DNA from: Pigmentiphaga litoralis
Lineage (GTDB): Bacteria; Pseudomonadota; Gammaproteobacteria; Burkholderiales; Burkholderiaceae_B
DNA length: 64,000 nt
Direction: 5' to 3'
Assembly (NCBI RefSeq): GCF_014651835.1
Contig: NZ_BMXQ01000002.1
Location: 744,001 to 808,000 of the forward strand
The translations under genes were made by a program, and so were the position numbers. The notes beneath the pieces are model-generated. The model saw nothing but the letters and a program-made list of their open reading frames with translations. It ran no database searches and had not been told where the DNA came from. Position 1 is the stretch's first letter; the number at the start of each line of letters is the position of its first letter. Below, in pieces: positions 17,017 through 25,676 of this stretch.

Positions 17017-17802
17017 TCAAGGCCGGGCGTTCTGTCGCCATTCGCGCCAGCACATGCGGGCAAATCGCGGATCGTCGACCAGATAGCGGCGCCAGAAGCG
17101 CTTGGGATTGGAGACCAGGCGCCAGGCCCATTCCATGCCGGCCTTCTGCACGAAACGTGGGGCGCGGCGCTGCAGGCCGATGCCAAATTCCATGGCGGCG
17201 CCAACACACAGGATCAGGCTGCCGGGCAGGGTGGGGCCGTAGTGAAGCGACCAGACTTCCTGCTTGGGCATGCCCAGGCACACGAACAGCAGATGCGGTG
17301 CACGTTCGCGCTGCATGTCGGCCGCTGCCAGGCCTTCGGCACCCAGCGGATCAAAGTTCATGGACGGGCAGTGCACCTGGATGTCGATGCCGGGGTAGTA
17401 ATCCCGGAAACGGTCTTCCAACGTTTTTTCAGTTCCTGGAATACCGCCTATGACCGATACCCGCCAGTTGCGGGTTATGGCCTCTTGGCACAGCGCAACG
17501 AACAGATCGGCGCCGGTGACCCGTTCGGGCAGCGGCCGGCCCAGCAGGCGGCTGGCCCAGACGACGGGCATGCCATCGGCAAAAATGAACTCGGCCGAGG
17601 CATAACTTTCGCGAAATTCTGGCGCGGCCTTTTCCATCCGGACGATGTGGTCGACATTGGGAGTGACCACGACGCCGCCACGGCTATGCCGTTCGGTGAT
17701 CCACGCGGCAAGCAAGTCGACCGCCTGCTTGAGGGTGACTGGACGAACATTGAGATCGAACAGGCGGATGCTGCCGGCAGGCTGGGAAGGAGTGGGTTTC
17801 AC
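17017..17802 (-). CDS. WecG/TagA/CpsF-family glycosyltransferase
   Basis: 261 residues, normal for the family. Conserved blocks are VVVTPNVDHIVRMEK (45-59), FADGMPVVWASRLLG near 75, the VTGADLF motif near 95 and VCLGMPKQEVW near 175, followed by VGAAMEFGIG. Family members add ManNAc or ManNAcA-type residues, or related sugars, to lipid-linked intermediates on the inner face of the membrane. Here it is the first gene of the unit with the initiating transferase, so it probably adds the second sugar of the EPS repeat unit. The start lies across a 287-base gap from the divergent export gene. Confidence 0.85.
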   Translation of the reverse strand: MKPTPSQPAGSIRLFDLNVRPVTLKQAVDLLAAWITERHSRGGVVVTPNVDHIVRMEKAAPEFRESYASAEFIFADGMPVVWASRLLGRPLPERVTGADLFVALCQEAITRNWRVSVIGGIPGTEKTLEDRFRDYYPGIDIQVHCPSMNFDPLGAEGLAAADMQRERAPHLLFVCLGMPKQEVWSLHYGPTLPGSLILCVGAAMEFGIGLQRRAPRFVQKAGMEWAWRLVSNPKRFWRRYLVDDPRFARMCWREWRQNARP

Positions 17803-17859
17803 GGGTGCGTTGCGCGCAAGCTAAGGGATGAAATTCGGCAGTGACAGTCGTTGCATGCG

Positions 17860-17888
17860 AGACAAAATTACGGCCCGCAACCTGTCAA
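17860..17888 (-). promoter_or_regulatory. Candidate promoter of the WecG/initiating transferase unit
   Basis: On the minus strand a perfect TTGACA (-35, 17883-17888) is followed after 17 bases by TTGTCT (17860-17865), a weak -10. Transcription would start about 50 bases before the WecG-like ATG. The rest of the 17803-18089 gap must also hold the divergent export promoter; a TACAAT at 17909-17914 is a candidate -10 for it but no good -35 accompanies it. Confidence 0.35.
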
Positions 17889-18089
17889 TTCATCCAAATA
17901 GCTTACGGTACAATCACAGGCTGCATCCTCTGGTTACACCCATTTTTCCGGACTTAACTGCGGGTTATGCAGCAATGCCACAGGCTTGCGTTGTTTCGGT
18001 GCAACTGAGCCTTGTCGGCCTTTCCATTGCCGGCCGGGTTGCCAACAATCTACAGGCGCCGCCTTACCGACGGCGATACAGGAGAACAT

Positions 18090-19067
18090 GTGTTGGCAAG
18101 CAGGATGACGTTGCGCCGGGACGCGAACACGCCGGGACCGGACAGGAACGTGCGCGGTGCGTCCCCGCGGCCCCGCGCGGGCAACTGGCTGGCGCGGGCA
18201 TGCCGTCGTGCGGGTTCCGCACTCGCTCTGGCCGCTGCCTTGTGCGGCGCCATGCCCGCCCTGGCTCAGAGCACGCTGCACCCCGGCCGCCTGGCGCCGT
18301 CCACCATGTCCATGTCCGAAGTCGAAGGCGGCGCAGTCGCCACGGTCGGCCCGGGCGACACCCTGTATATGACCGTGTATGGCCGTCCGGAACTGTCGGT
18401 GCAGGTCACGGTGGATGTCGATGGCAGGATCGTCGTGCCCTTCATCGGACCGATCGCGGTCGCCACCCTGTCGCCGACCGACGTCGGCCAGCGCATTGCC
18501 GAACAGATGAAGACGCAGGGCTTCCTGCGCGACCCGCAGATCGCCGTCGAAGTGGTCCGCGTGCGCAGCCGCATGGTGTCGCTGCTGGGTGAGGTCACGC
18601 GGCCGGGCCGCTATCCGATTGAAGGACAGATGACGCTGCTGGAGCTGCTGGCCGTGGCTGGCGGCCCCAAGGAACTGGCCGAAGACCATGCCATGGTGCT
18701 GCGGCGGGGCGCGACGCCCGACGCCGCGCAGCAACGTCTGCAGGTCGCCATCGGCAACCGGCAACTGCCGTCGCTCCAGATCCAGGACATGCCCTTGCAG
18801 GCCGGCGACATCGTCTACCTGCCGCAGGTGGCGCGCTTTTTTGTCTATGGCGAGGTTGGCAAGTCGGGGGCATACCCGATGGAAGCCGGCCTGGACGTGA
18901 TGCGGGCGCTGGCGCTGGCGGGTGGCCTGAACGCCCGCGCGTCAGACCGCCGTATCGACATCAGCCGCAAGGACACGACCACCGGCGAGACCCGCAAGAT
19001 GCGCGTCCGGCTGACCGACCCCGTGCAGCCGGGGGACGTGATCCATGTGGACGAGCGCATTTTCTGA
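18090..19067 (+). CDS. Polysaccharide export outer-membrane protein (Wza/EpsE-like)
   Basis: 325 residues from GTG 18090. AGGAG lies 5 bases before this GTG (8 before an adjacent in-frame TTG), and no in-frame ATG has such a site until 18105, which is about 20 bases away. After a basic N-terminus comes a signal core (GSALALAAALCGAMPALAQ), then the poly-export domain (VGPGDTLYMTVYGRPELS...VDVDGRIVVPFIG) and SLBB repeats (VSLLGEVTRPGRYP, FFVYGEVGKSGAYP). This is the periplasmic/outer-membrane channel of Wzx/Wzy systems. There is no lipobox cysteine at the mature start, unlike classic Wza. It opens the rightward EPS operon. Confidence 0.88.
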   Translation: MLASRMTLRRDANTPGPDRNVRGASPRPRAGNWLARACRRAGSALALAAALCGAMPALAQSTLHPGRLAPSTMSMSEVEGGAVATVGPGDTLYMTVYGRPELSVQVTVDVDGRIVVPFIGPIAVATLSPTDVGQRIAEQMKTQGFLRDPQIAVEVVRVRSRMVSLLGEVTRPGRYPIEGQMTLLELLAVAGGPKELAEDHAMVLRRGATPDAAQQRLQVAIGNRQLPSLQIQDMPLQAGDIVYLPQVARFFVYGEVGKSGAYPMEAGLDVMRALALAGGLNARASDRRIDISRKDTTTGETRKMRVRLTDPVQPGDVIHVDERIF

Positions 19068-19097
19068 TCGATTGCCCCGGTACGCGGCGGCTCTCGT

Positions 19098-20393
19098 ATG
19101 ACGATGCGTCGCGCCCGATGGCTGGCGGCGCCGGCTTGCGTCTGCGCGCTTGGCGCCATCCCGCCTGCTGCCGCGGCCGAGTTTCCCGGGTTCATCGATT
19201 ACGTGCTGAAAGCCGACAGTTCCTTGCAGCGCCTGAGCAACCCCTTCCGGGTGTCCGATGCCGAGCGCGGCTTCTATGGGCCCGACACCGTCTGGCTCAA
19301 CGAAGTCAGCGGCGCCGTCATCGGGCCGCTGCTGTCGGACCGCACGCGCTTCGTGGCGTCGGGCAGCTTGGGCAGCGCGGTGTACGACCGGCATCCCCAA
19401 CTGACGCATCAACCCAAGCGCCTGGATACCGCATTTCAGTGGCGGGCGGGCAGGCTGTTTCAGGGATCGGTGGGACTGGGGCAGGAACAGCGCCTGAACC
19501 GCTTCCTGTCCTTGAGCGCGCCCGAGCGCGATCTGGTGGATTCCCGCAACTTGTTTGCCGATGTCGGACTGCGGGTGACCGAGTCGTTGACGTTGCCGCA
19601 GCTGAGCGTGTCGCGTAATGCGCTGCGTTATGAATACCCGTTGAATGCCACGCTCTACAACCGCAACGAAAACCGCGTGCAGGTCGCCGCGCGCTACAGC
19701 GGCTGGGGCGCGACCTACGTGCAGGCGGGGCTGATGCAGTCACGGGTGGAGTACATGGACCGCACCCCGGGGCTGATCGCGCAGGTGGACAAGCGCTACG
19801 CGGATCGCGAAGCCTTTGTCGATGCGCAGTGGGTCTACAGCGCCAAGACCATGCTGTCGAGCCGGATTGGCTATCGGCAGCGCAGCTACGAGACCCTGAC
19901 CGACCGCAACACCAGCCTGATCACGGTGGACGCGAAGGCGGCCTGGCAGTACTCGCCCAAGACGCGCTTTGACGTGGCGGTGTGGCACCGGCCGTACGCC
20001 AATGAAGAAGACCCCGGCATTCTGTATTCGACCTTGACCGGCGCGCGCGCATCGATCCGCTGGCAGTACACCGACAAGCTGTGGCTGTCGTTCAACGTGG
20101 TGCGCGAGAACCAGAAGAACACCCGGCTGGCGGCCATCAATGATGGCAGCAGCGAGGCGCTGCGCTTCGGCCCTCGCGTGGAATGGGCCGTAAACCGGAA
20201 CATGAAGCTGACCGTGGACGGCTGGCGCGACAACGTTGAGGGCCGCAACTATCCGAGTTCGACCAGCACGGTGCTGCGCGTCGGCCTGACCCTGATGACA
20301 GACAACGGCGGCGCGGGCCAGCCCGAACGGCTGCTGCGCAGCCCGGACTGCGCCGCGCCCAGATATGTGGAGACGACGCTGTGCTACGACTGA
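19098..20393 (+). CDS. EpsL-like outer-membrane beta-barrel protein
   Basis: 431 residues. A signal peptide (cleavage near PPAAAAE, residue 27) is followed by amphipathic strands with alternating aromatic and polar residues (for example YVLKADSSLQRLSN, RVQVAARYSGWGATYVQAG, FDVAVWHRPYANEEDP) and frequent Tyr/Trp/Arg, typical of outer-membrane barrels of EPS operons (EpsL group). It lies 30 bases after the export gene. It probably aids secretion or anchoring of the polymer at the outer membrane. The C-terminal tail (PERLLRSPDCAAPRYVETTLCYD) has two cysteines and does not end in the usual terminal Phe. Confidence 0.75.
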   Translation: MTMRRARWLAAPACVCALGAIPPAAAAEFPGFIDYVLKADSSLQRLSNPFRVSDAERGFYGPDTVWLNEVSGAVIGPLLSDRTRFVASGSLGSAVYDRHPQLTHQPKRLDTAFQWRAGRLFQGSVGLGQEQRLNRFLSLSAPERDLVDSRNLFADVGLRVTESLTLPQLSVSRNALRYEYPLNATLYNRNENRVQVAARYSGWGATYVQAGLMQSRVEYMDRTPGLIAQVDKRYADREAFVDAQWVYSAKTMLSSRIGYRQRSYETLTDRNTSLITVDAKAAWQYSPKTRFDVAVWHRPYANEEDPGILYSTLTGARASIRWQYTDKLWLSFNVVRENQKNTRLAAINDGSSEALRFGPRVEWAVNRNMKLTVDGWRDNVEGRNYPSSTSTVLRVGLTLMTDNGGAGQPERLLRSPDCAAPRYVETTLCYD

Positions 20394-20469
20394 CGATGCG
20401 CGGGGCGATGACGCGGCCGGTCACTACCCGGCCGGGCGAGCGCCGACCGGCCATGAAGCGGGGCCACCC

Positions 20470-22155
20470 ATGATCATTGACGCGCGCGACCTGCTGTCGG
20501 GCACGCCCCTGAGCGCCGACATCTGCATCGTGGGCGCGGGCGCCGCGGGCATTTCGATGGCGCTGGCGCTGGCCGACAGCGGGCTGACCGTGCTGCTGCT
20601 GGAAAGCGGCGGCGACGACGAGGACGAGGCCACGCAGTCCCTGTACAGCGGCGAGGTCGCCGATGAAAAGATGCACAGCCCCCTCCACCGCTATCGCATG
20701 CGGCGGCTGGGCGGATCGACCACGGTATGGGGCGGACGCTGCATGCCCTTCGATCCCATCGACTTCGAAGCGCGCGATTACGTTGGCAGCGAAGCCTGGC
20801 CCCTGCCATTCCAGGAGGTCGCCGCCTACTATCCGCGAGCCAACGCGTTGTGCGAGGCGGGCGACTTCCGGTATCGGGCGGGCGAGACCTTCACGCGTCC
20901 GCTCAAGCCCATGATGGAAGGGTTCGAGAGCGCCCACTTCTCGGCCGACACGTTGGAGCGGTTCAGTTGTCCGACCAATTTCGGCTGGCGCTACCGCCGC
21001 CGCATTGCCATCGCGCCCGCGGTGCGCATGGTGTTGCACGCGAACGTGACGGCGATTGACGTCAATGCCGCCGGCACATCGGTCACTGGCCTGACCGTCC
21101 GTACGCTGAGCGGCGTGACCGTCCCCGTGCATGCGCGCCGCTACGTGCTGGCCGTGGGCGGACTGGAAACCGTGCGCCTGCTGCTGAACAGCCCGGGCGC
21201 CAGCGGGCAGGGCATCGGCAACGCCCACGACAACGTGGGCCGCTACTACATGTGCCACGTGGCAGGCACCATCGGCAGCCTGCAACTGGCGCCGGGGCGT
21301 CATGCCTGGCATGGCTATGACGTCAGCGACGAAGGCATCTATTGCCGGCGGCGGCTGGCGCTGCGGCCCGACGTGCAGCGCCAGCGGCGGGTCGGCAACT
21401 TTGTCGCCCGCCTGCACCACCCGCGCATGACCGATCCGCGTCACCGCACCGGCATTCTGTCCTTGCTGTGCCTGGCCAAATTCATGGTGCCCTACGAATA
21501 CGCCAAGCGGCTGTACGGCGACGAAAAAACGAGCCTGGGCACCTGGCTCGCGCACCTGCGCAACGTGCTGCTCGACATTCCGGGGGTGATCGCTTTCCTG
21601 TGGCACTGGGGCCGCGACCGCACGCTGGCGTCGCGCAAGTTTCCGTCGATCATCGTGCACCCCAAGGCGCACCGGTACAGCATCGACTTTCATGCCGAAC
21701 AGATTCCGCATCGCGACAGCCGCGTCACCTTGACCGACACGTGCGACGTGCTGGGCATGCGGACGCTGTCGGTCGATTGGCGCTACACGCCGCTGGATGT
21801 CGAGACCGTGCAGTGCGCCCTGGCGCTGCTGGCCGACGACATCCGCGCGTCGGGCGTCGGCACGCTGGACTACGCCCCGGCCGAGGTCGAAGCCGAGATG
21901 ACGCGGTATGGCGCCTACGGCGGCCACCACATCGGTACCGCCCGCATGGGCGCCGACCCCGCCACCAGTGTCGTCAATGCCGATGGCCGCGTGCACGAAC
22001 TGGACAACCTGTATGTGGCGGGCTCGGCGGTGTTTCCCACGTCCAGCCAGGCCAATCCGACCCTGACCATCGTGGCGTTTGCGCTGCGCATGGCCGATCA
22101 CCTGACCCACGACCTGCGCGCCGCGCAACGCGCGCACGCCCCGGATCGCTTATGA
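20470..22155 (+). CDS. GMC-family oxidoreductase
   Basis: 561 residues. N-terminal FAD site ADICIVGAGAAGISMALALA (15-34), then LLLESGGDDEDE, the family loop RLGGSTTVWGGRC near 80, and a C-terminal GMC domain with GGHHIGTARMG, the histidine-bearing block, and LYVAGSAVFPTSSQANPTLTIVAFA near 525. GMC enzymes oxidise alcohols or sugars with FAD. Placement inside the EPS operon, coupled by ATGA to an NAD-dependent epimerase, suggests that the pair modifies a sugar, possibly by oxidation and reduction steps. Such a gene is not a core part of EPS operons. Confidence 0.85.
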   Translation: MIIDARDLLSGTPLSADICIVGAGAAGISMALALADSGLTVLLLESGGDDEDEATQSLYSGEVADEKMHSPLHRYRMRRLGGSTTVWGGRCMPFDPIDFEARDYVGSEAWPLPFQEVAAYYPRANALCEAGDFRYRAGETFTRPLKPMMEGFESAHFSADTLERFSCPTNFGWRYRRRIAIAPAVRMVLHANVTAIDVNAAGTSVTGLTVRTLSGVTVPVHARRYVLAVGGLETVRLLLNSPGASGQGIGNAHDNVGRYYMCHVAGTIGSLQLAPGRHAWHGYDVSDEGIYCRRRLALRPDVQRQRRVGNFVARLHHPRMTDPRHRTGILSLLCLAKFMVPYEYAKRLYGDEKTSLGTWLAHLRNVLLDIPGVIAFLWHWGRDRTLASRKFPSIIVHPKAHRYSIDFHAEQIPHRDSRVTLTDTCDVLGMRTLSVDWRYTPLDVETVQCALALLADDIRASGVGTLDYAPAEVEAEMTRYGAYGGHHIGTARMGADPATSVVNADGRVHELDNLYVAGSAVFPTSSQANPTLTIVAFALRMADHLTHDLRAAQRAHAPDRL

Positions 22156-23087
22156 CACTGAACGTATTGATACTTGGCGCCAACGGCTTTGTCGGCCGCA
22201 AGATCGTGGCGCGGCTGGCGGCGTCGGACTGGGCCACGCCGATCGCGGCCACGCGCCGCCCGGTAGCGCTGGCCGGCGCCCGCAACGTCACCTTCGACGC
22301 GGCCGATTCTGGGGCGCTGGCTGCCGCCGTGCGCGAGGCCGACGCCGTCGTCAACTGCGTGGCGGCATCGGCCGACGTCATGGTGGCAGGCGCCCGCGCA
22401 CTGCGGCAGGCGCTGCGCGACGCCCCCGGCCCGGCGCGACCCGTCGTGCATTTCAGCTCGATGGCGGTGTATGGGTCCGCACTGGGCAAGGTCGCGGAAT
22501 CGCATCCGTTGCTGGGCGACGTCGGGCCCTACTCGATCGCCAAGGTCGAAACGGAACAACTGCTGGGCGACCTGCCCGGCGCCGTCATGCTGCGGCCCGG
22601 CTGTATCTATGGCCCCGGCAGCACGCAGTGGTCGGTGCGCATCGCGGAACTGCTGCGTGCCCGCCGCATCGGCGACCTGGGCCTGGCCGGCGATGGCTGC
22701 AGCAACCTTGTCTACATCGACGACGTGGTCGACGCCGTCGACGCCGCGCTGCGCCGGCCCGAAGCCGCAGGCCGCGCCTTCAATCTGGCGATGCGCAATG
22801 CACCGCGCTGGAACGAATATTTCGTGCAGTACGGCCGCGCGCTGGGCGCCGTGCCGGTCAAGCGCATCACGCCGCGCCGGCTTGCCATCGAACGCCGCGC
22901 CGCCATCCCGCTCAAGGTGCTGGAAAAGATAGGCGGCAAGGTGGGACTGCGTCATACCCCGGCCGTGCTCAGCCCGTCGATGCTGGCCTTGTGGCAGCAG
23001 GACATCGTGCTCGTGCCTGACGCGGCCGAAACGGTGTTGGGCTTGCGCTGGACGCCGCTGGAAGCCGGCCTGCGGGCCACGTCATGA
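22152..23087 (+). CDS. NAD-dependent sugar epimerase/dehydratase (SDR)
   Basis: 311 residues of the extended SDR family. The NAD motif is VLILGANGFVGRKIVARLA at 5-23; the active-site serine lies in HFSSMAVYGSA near 100 and YSIAKVETE near 128 supplies the Tyr-X3-Lys pair. CIYGPGSTQW and LVYIDDVVDAV follow. The start overlaps the GMC stop. Members interconvert nucleotide sugars or reduce keto-sugars; together with the GMC oxidoreductase it probably makes or edits a special sugar of the polymer. Confidence 0.82.
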   Translation: MTLNVLILGANGFVGRKIVARLAASDWATPIAATRRPVALAGARNVTFDAADSGALAAAVREADAVVNCVAASADVMVAGARALRQALRDAPGPARPVVHFSSMAVYGSALGKVAESHPLLGDVGPYSIAKVETEQLLGDLPGAVMLRPGCIYGPGSTQWSVRIAELLRARRIGDLGLAGDGCSNLVYIDDVVDAVDAALRRPEAAGRAFNLAMRNAPRWNEYFVQYGRALGAVPVKRITPRRLAIERRAAIPLKVLEKIGGKVGLRHTPAVLSPSMLALWQQDIVLVPDAAETVLGLRWTPLEAGLRATS

Positions 23088-23104
23088 ATCAAGGAGTGCG
23101 AGGC

Positions 23105-24115
23105 ATGGACTATCCGAACCGCATCGCGGTGCAGATCAACATGTACCCGATGGACTACCGGCACGTGGAACAGCTGCTGGAGCACCAGATCAGGGTGTGG
23201 GGACCGATGGTCGATCACATCGTGGTGACGGTCGACACGCATCGCAGCCGCTCGGGCCGGTACCGCGGCAGCAACTTCGACCGGTACATGACGGACCTGC
23301 GCGCCTTGCTGGCCCGCTTTGGTGAACGCTACCCGCAACTGCGCACGGTGCTGGTCGACTACAGCCCCTCCGCCCGCAAAGAGGTGGCGCAGGCCTTCTT
23401 CGGCCTGGATGACATTCCCGTCAAGGCCTGGGACGGCGGCCCCTTCTATGCCTACTTTTTCGGCCTGTTGCACGCCGATGCGCGCTACGTCGTCCACTTC
23501 GACGGCGACATGCTGTTTGGCGGGGGCAGCTCGACCTGGGTCGAGGAAGCCCTGGCCCTGTTTGCGGCGCGCCCCGACACCCTGTTCGTCGGCCCCTTTC
23601 CCGGCCCGGCCCGCAGCGACGGCGCCGTGCGCGGCCACAGCGGCGAACACGCCCCGGTCGACGTTGCCGGCGGCCCCGCCTACCGGTTCAAGGAAGTCAG
23701 CACCCGCATCTTCATGATCGACCTGCAACGCCTGCGCGACACGCTAGGCGTGCTGCCGCTCCTGCCCCCCCGCTTCCTGAACCGCTGCAAATCCCGCCTG
23801 CTCGGCAACCCCCCCGACGCCCGCGAAGCTGAAGTGATCCTGGGCGACGTCCTGAAAGCCAACCACCTGTGGCGCATTGACTTTCTGGGCCAGGCACCCG
23901 GCATGTGGTCCCTGCACCCCCCGTACCGAAGCGAGGCCTTCTACCGCCGGCTGCCCGAACTGATCGCCACCGTCGAACGCGGCGATGTGCCGGATGCGCA
24001 GCGGGGGGATTACGACATGAACGACAGCATGATCGATTGGTCGGAGGCTCGGGCCAGGGGGAGGCGGCATAAGCGGTTATGGAGGTTGTTCAAGGATCGG
24101 GTGGGGGTTAGTTGA
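23105..24115 (+). CDS. Glycosyltransferase-like protein of the EPS operon
   Basis: 336 residues from ATG 23105, chosen because AAGGAG lies 8 bases upstream; an ATG at 23084 overlaps the preceding stop but has no such site. I do not recognise a named family. A region from residue 45 to 170 looks like a GT-A fold: VDHIVVTVDTHRSR, then VHFDGDMLFGG near 135 with a DxD-type motif. The tail is basic. It ends the rightward EPS operon. A glycosyltransferase or a sugar-modifying enzyme is the best inference. Confidence 0.6.
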   Translation: MDYPNRIAVQINMYPMDYRHVEQLLEHQIRVWGPMVDHIVVTVDTHRSRSGRYRGSNFDRYMTDLRALLARFGERYPQLRTVLVDYSPSARKEVAQAFFGLDDIPVKAWDGGPFYAYFFGLLHADARYVVHFDGDMLFGGGSSTWVEEALALFAARPDTLFVGPFPGPARSDGAVRGHSGEHAPVDVAGGPAYRFKEVSTRIFMIDLQRLRDTLGVLPLLPPRFLNRCKSRLLGNPPDAREAEVILGDVLKANHLWRIDFLGQAPGMWSLHPPYRSEAFYRRLPELIATVERGDVPDAQRGDYDMNDSMIDWSEARARGRRHKRLWRLFKDRVGVS

Positions 24116-24162
24116 GGTTTTGGGGCAGGTCGGAAGAGTTGCTGGCTTGAAGCCCGGACGCC

Positions 24163-24251
24163 GCGGGGAGTCGCATTGCGAGGCCGAGCTCGCTGGGTCC
24201 CGGCCTACGCCGGGCCTGGGCATTGCAAAGCCTCGCAATGCGACTCCCCGC
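24163..24251. repeat. Long nested inverted repeat (REP-like)
   Basis: A perfect 22-base inverted repeat (24163-24184 with 24230-24251) encloses 45 bases that contain a smaller perfect hairpin, CCCGGC-CTAC-GCCGGG. The nested form and the CCCGGCCTNCGCCGGG core resemble dispersed REP-type elements of proteobacteria. It lies 48 bases past the last EPS gene, where two units converge, so it may also act in transcript ending or mRNA protection. Confidence 0.65.
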
Positions 24252-24434
24252 GCCATCCCTGAACTTGGCAGAGTTGGTGCTTGCTTGGGGGGGTGACCGA
24301 TCTTCGGGTGGGGTGAGGGAGGATATTGAGTTGCGGTGGGGGAGTGGGGGGGAGTTGCTGGCAACGAGCCAAGCACTCACCGCCCGCCCCAAGAAAGCAC
24401 ACATCGCAAAGAGTTTTTCACCACCAGAGGACGG

Positions 24435-24494
24435 CGTGGGTAGTTGGGTTGGGGGGAATTGCGCCAGCTCTGACCCCCAACCCAACTACCCACG
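24435..24494. repeat. Perfect 21-bp inverted repeat in the convergent gap
   Basis: Bases 24435-24455 (starting CGTGGGTAGTTGGG) pair perfectly with 24474-24494 around an 18-base loop. There is no T-run on either side, so it is not a standard terminator. Together with the REP-like element it fills the 447-base gap 24116-24562, which otherwise has strongly G-rich plus-strand runs (for example around 24285-24360) and no convincing gene. Confidence 0.6.
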
Positions 24495-24562
24495 GCGGCC
24501 GCGCAAGAACTCCGCACCATCGGCAAGCACCCCGCGCCACGGCAAGAAAAGTGCTCAAGAAC

Positions 24563-25618
24563 TCAATGCGAAGGCACCCGCTCCCCCGCATGCGCCTGCA
24601 CCGGAACCCGCTTCTTCTTGAACACCTCAATCAACGGCTGCTCCAACCACCGGAACATCGCCAGTCCCACCACACTCACCGCCACCACCCCCACCACACA
24701 AAACGCCGTCTTGCCAAACGGCATCGCATCCATCCCCACCTTCCGCCACCCCTGACTCAACGCCGACAACACAATCGTATGCGACAGATAAATCGAATAC
24801 GACGCGTCCCCCAGCTTGTGTAGCAAAGGCATCCGGGGCAGCGACTGATAGCGCTCCAGCATGATCGCCCCGATCACGATCGCCGCCGCCGGAACCCCCT
24901 GCTGCAGCGGCCGCGTCAACGTCGGCGCAACGAACGACAACAGCACAATCGTCGCGAACCCGCCCACCACCAGCAACCACCCCAAGGCCGCCGACCCGCT
25001 GCGCGGATCCCGGGCATACCACCACCCGATCCCCATCCCCAGCAGGAACTCCAAGGTAATGTTCGACGTATACGAAATCCACATCGGATGGCTGCTCGGA
25101 ATGAGCCAGCCCGCCGCGATCAGCGCCACGAACACCAGCGCCGTCGCGCCGAACCGCCAGGCCGTCGTCAGCACCAGCGTCAGCCCGAAAATCACGTAAT
25201 ACAGCATCTCGTAATTCAGCGTCCAACCCACCGTCAGCACCGGCTCCATATGCCCCGCGGGGTTCGGCGTCGAAATGAACAGATACGACGCAATCACATG
25301 CATCAGATTGAACTGCGTGCTTTGCATCAGGTGCGGCGCGATCAGCATCACCGCCACCGCCACCGACGTCAGGACCCAGTACAGCGGCACGATCCGCACG
25401 ACCCGGCGGCGGTAGAACTCCAGCACGGTCACGTTCTTGCCGCGCGTCGTGATCCACATCAGGAAGCCGCTCAACGCAAAGAAAATGTCCACGCCACTTG
25501 CCAGCCAGTGCGGCCAGTAGTGGTCATAGCCCATGCGTTCAAGCTGCGGATACAAGTGCACGCCAACGACCATCATGGCCGCGATACCGCGCAGGTATTG
25601 GATGGACAGCATTTCCAT
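24563..25618 (-). CDS. Acyltransferase 3 family protein (EPS O-acetylation)
   Basis: 351 residues with about ten membrane helices. The N-terminal signature is LRGIAAMMVVGVHLY (the Arg/His pair of the family), followed by FFALSGFLMW and FYRRRVVRIVPLYW. These are typical of OafA/ExoZ-type inner-membrane acyltransferases that move acetyl or other acyl groups onto lipid-linked polysaccharide. It is the last gene of the leftward EPS operon, 58 bases after the flippase gene. The C-terminal tail is basic and cytoplasmic. Confidence 0.85.
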   Translation of the reverse strand: MEMLSIQYLRGIAAMMVVGVHLYPQLERMGYDHYWPHWLASGVDIFFALSGFLMWITTRGKNVTVLEFYRRRVVRIVPLYWVLTSVAVAVMLIAPHLMQSTQFNLMHVIASYLFISTPNPAGHMEPVLTVGWTLNYEMLYYVIFGLTLVLTTAWRFGATALVFVALIAAGWLIPSSHPMWISYTSNITLEFLLGMGIGWWYARDPRSGSAALGWLLVVGGFATIVLLSFVAPTLTRPLQQGVPAAAIVIGAIMLERYQSLPRMPLLHKLGDASYSIYLSHTIVLSALSQGWRKVGMDAMPFGKTAFCVVGVVAVSVVGLAMFRWLEQPLIEVFKKKRVPVQAHAGERVPSH

Positions 25619-25676
25619 GACGGGTCAGCCTAACGGTGCGCGCCGACGGAGGCGCTGGAAGAAACGAGGAAAGGGT

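Noticed and set aside
20137-22137. 666-codon open frame on the - strand
   Set aside because: It covers the GMC oxidoreductase gene, whose FAD and C-terminal motifs are clear. The antisense translation is low-complexity His/Gln/Ala-rich.
24077-24621. Several short open frames on both strands in the EPS convergent gap
   Set aside because: They are made of the two long inverted repeats and G-rich or C-rich runs; none has a ribosome site or family.
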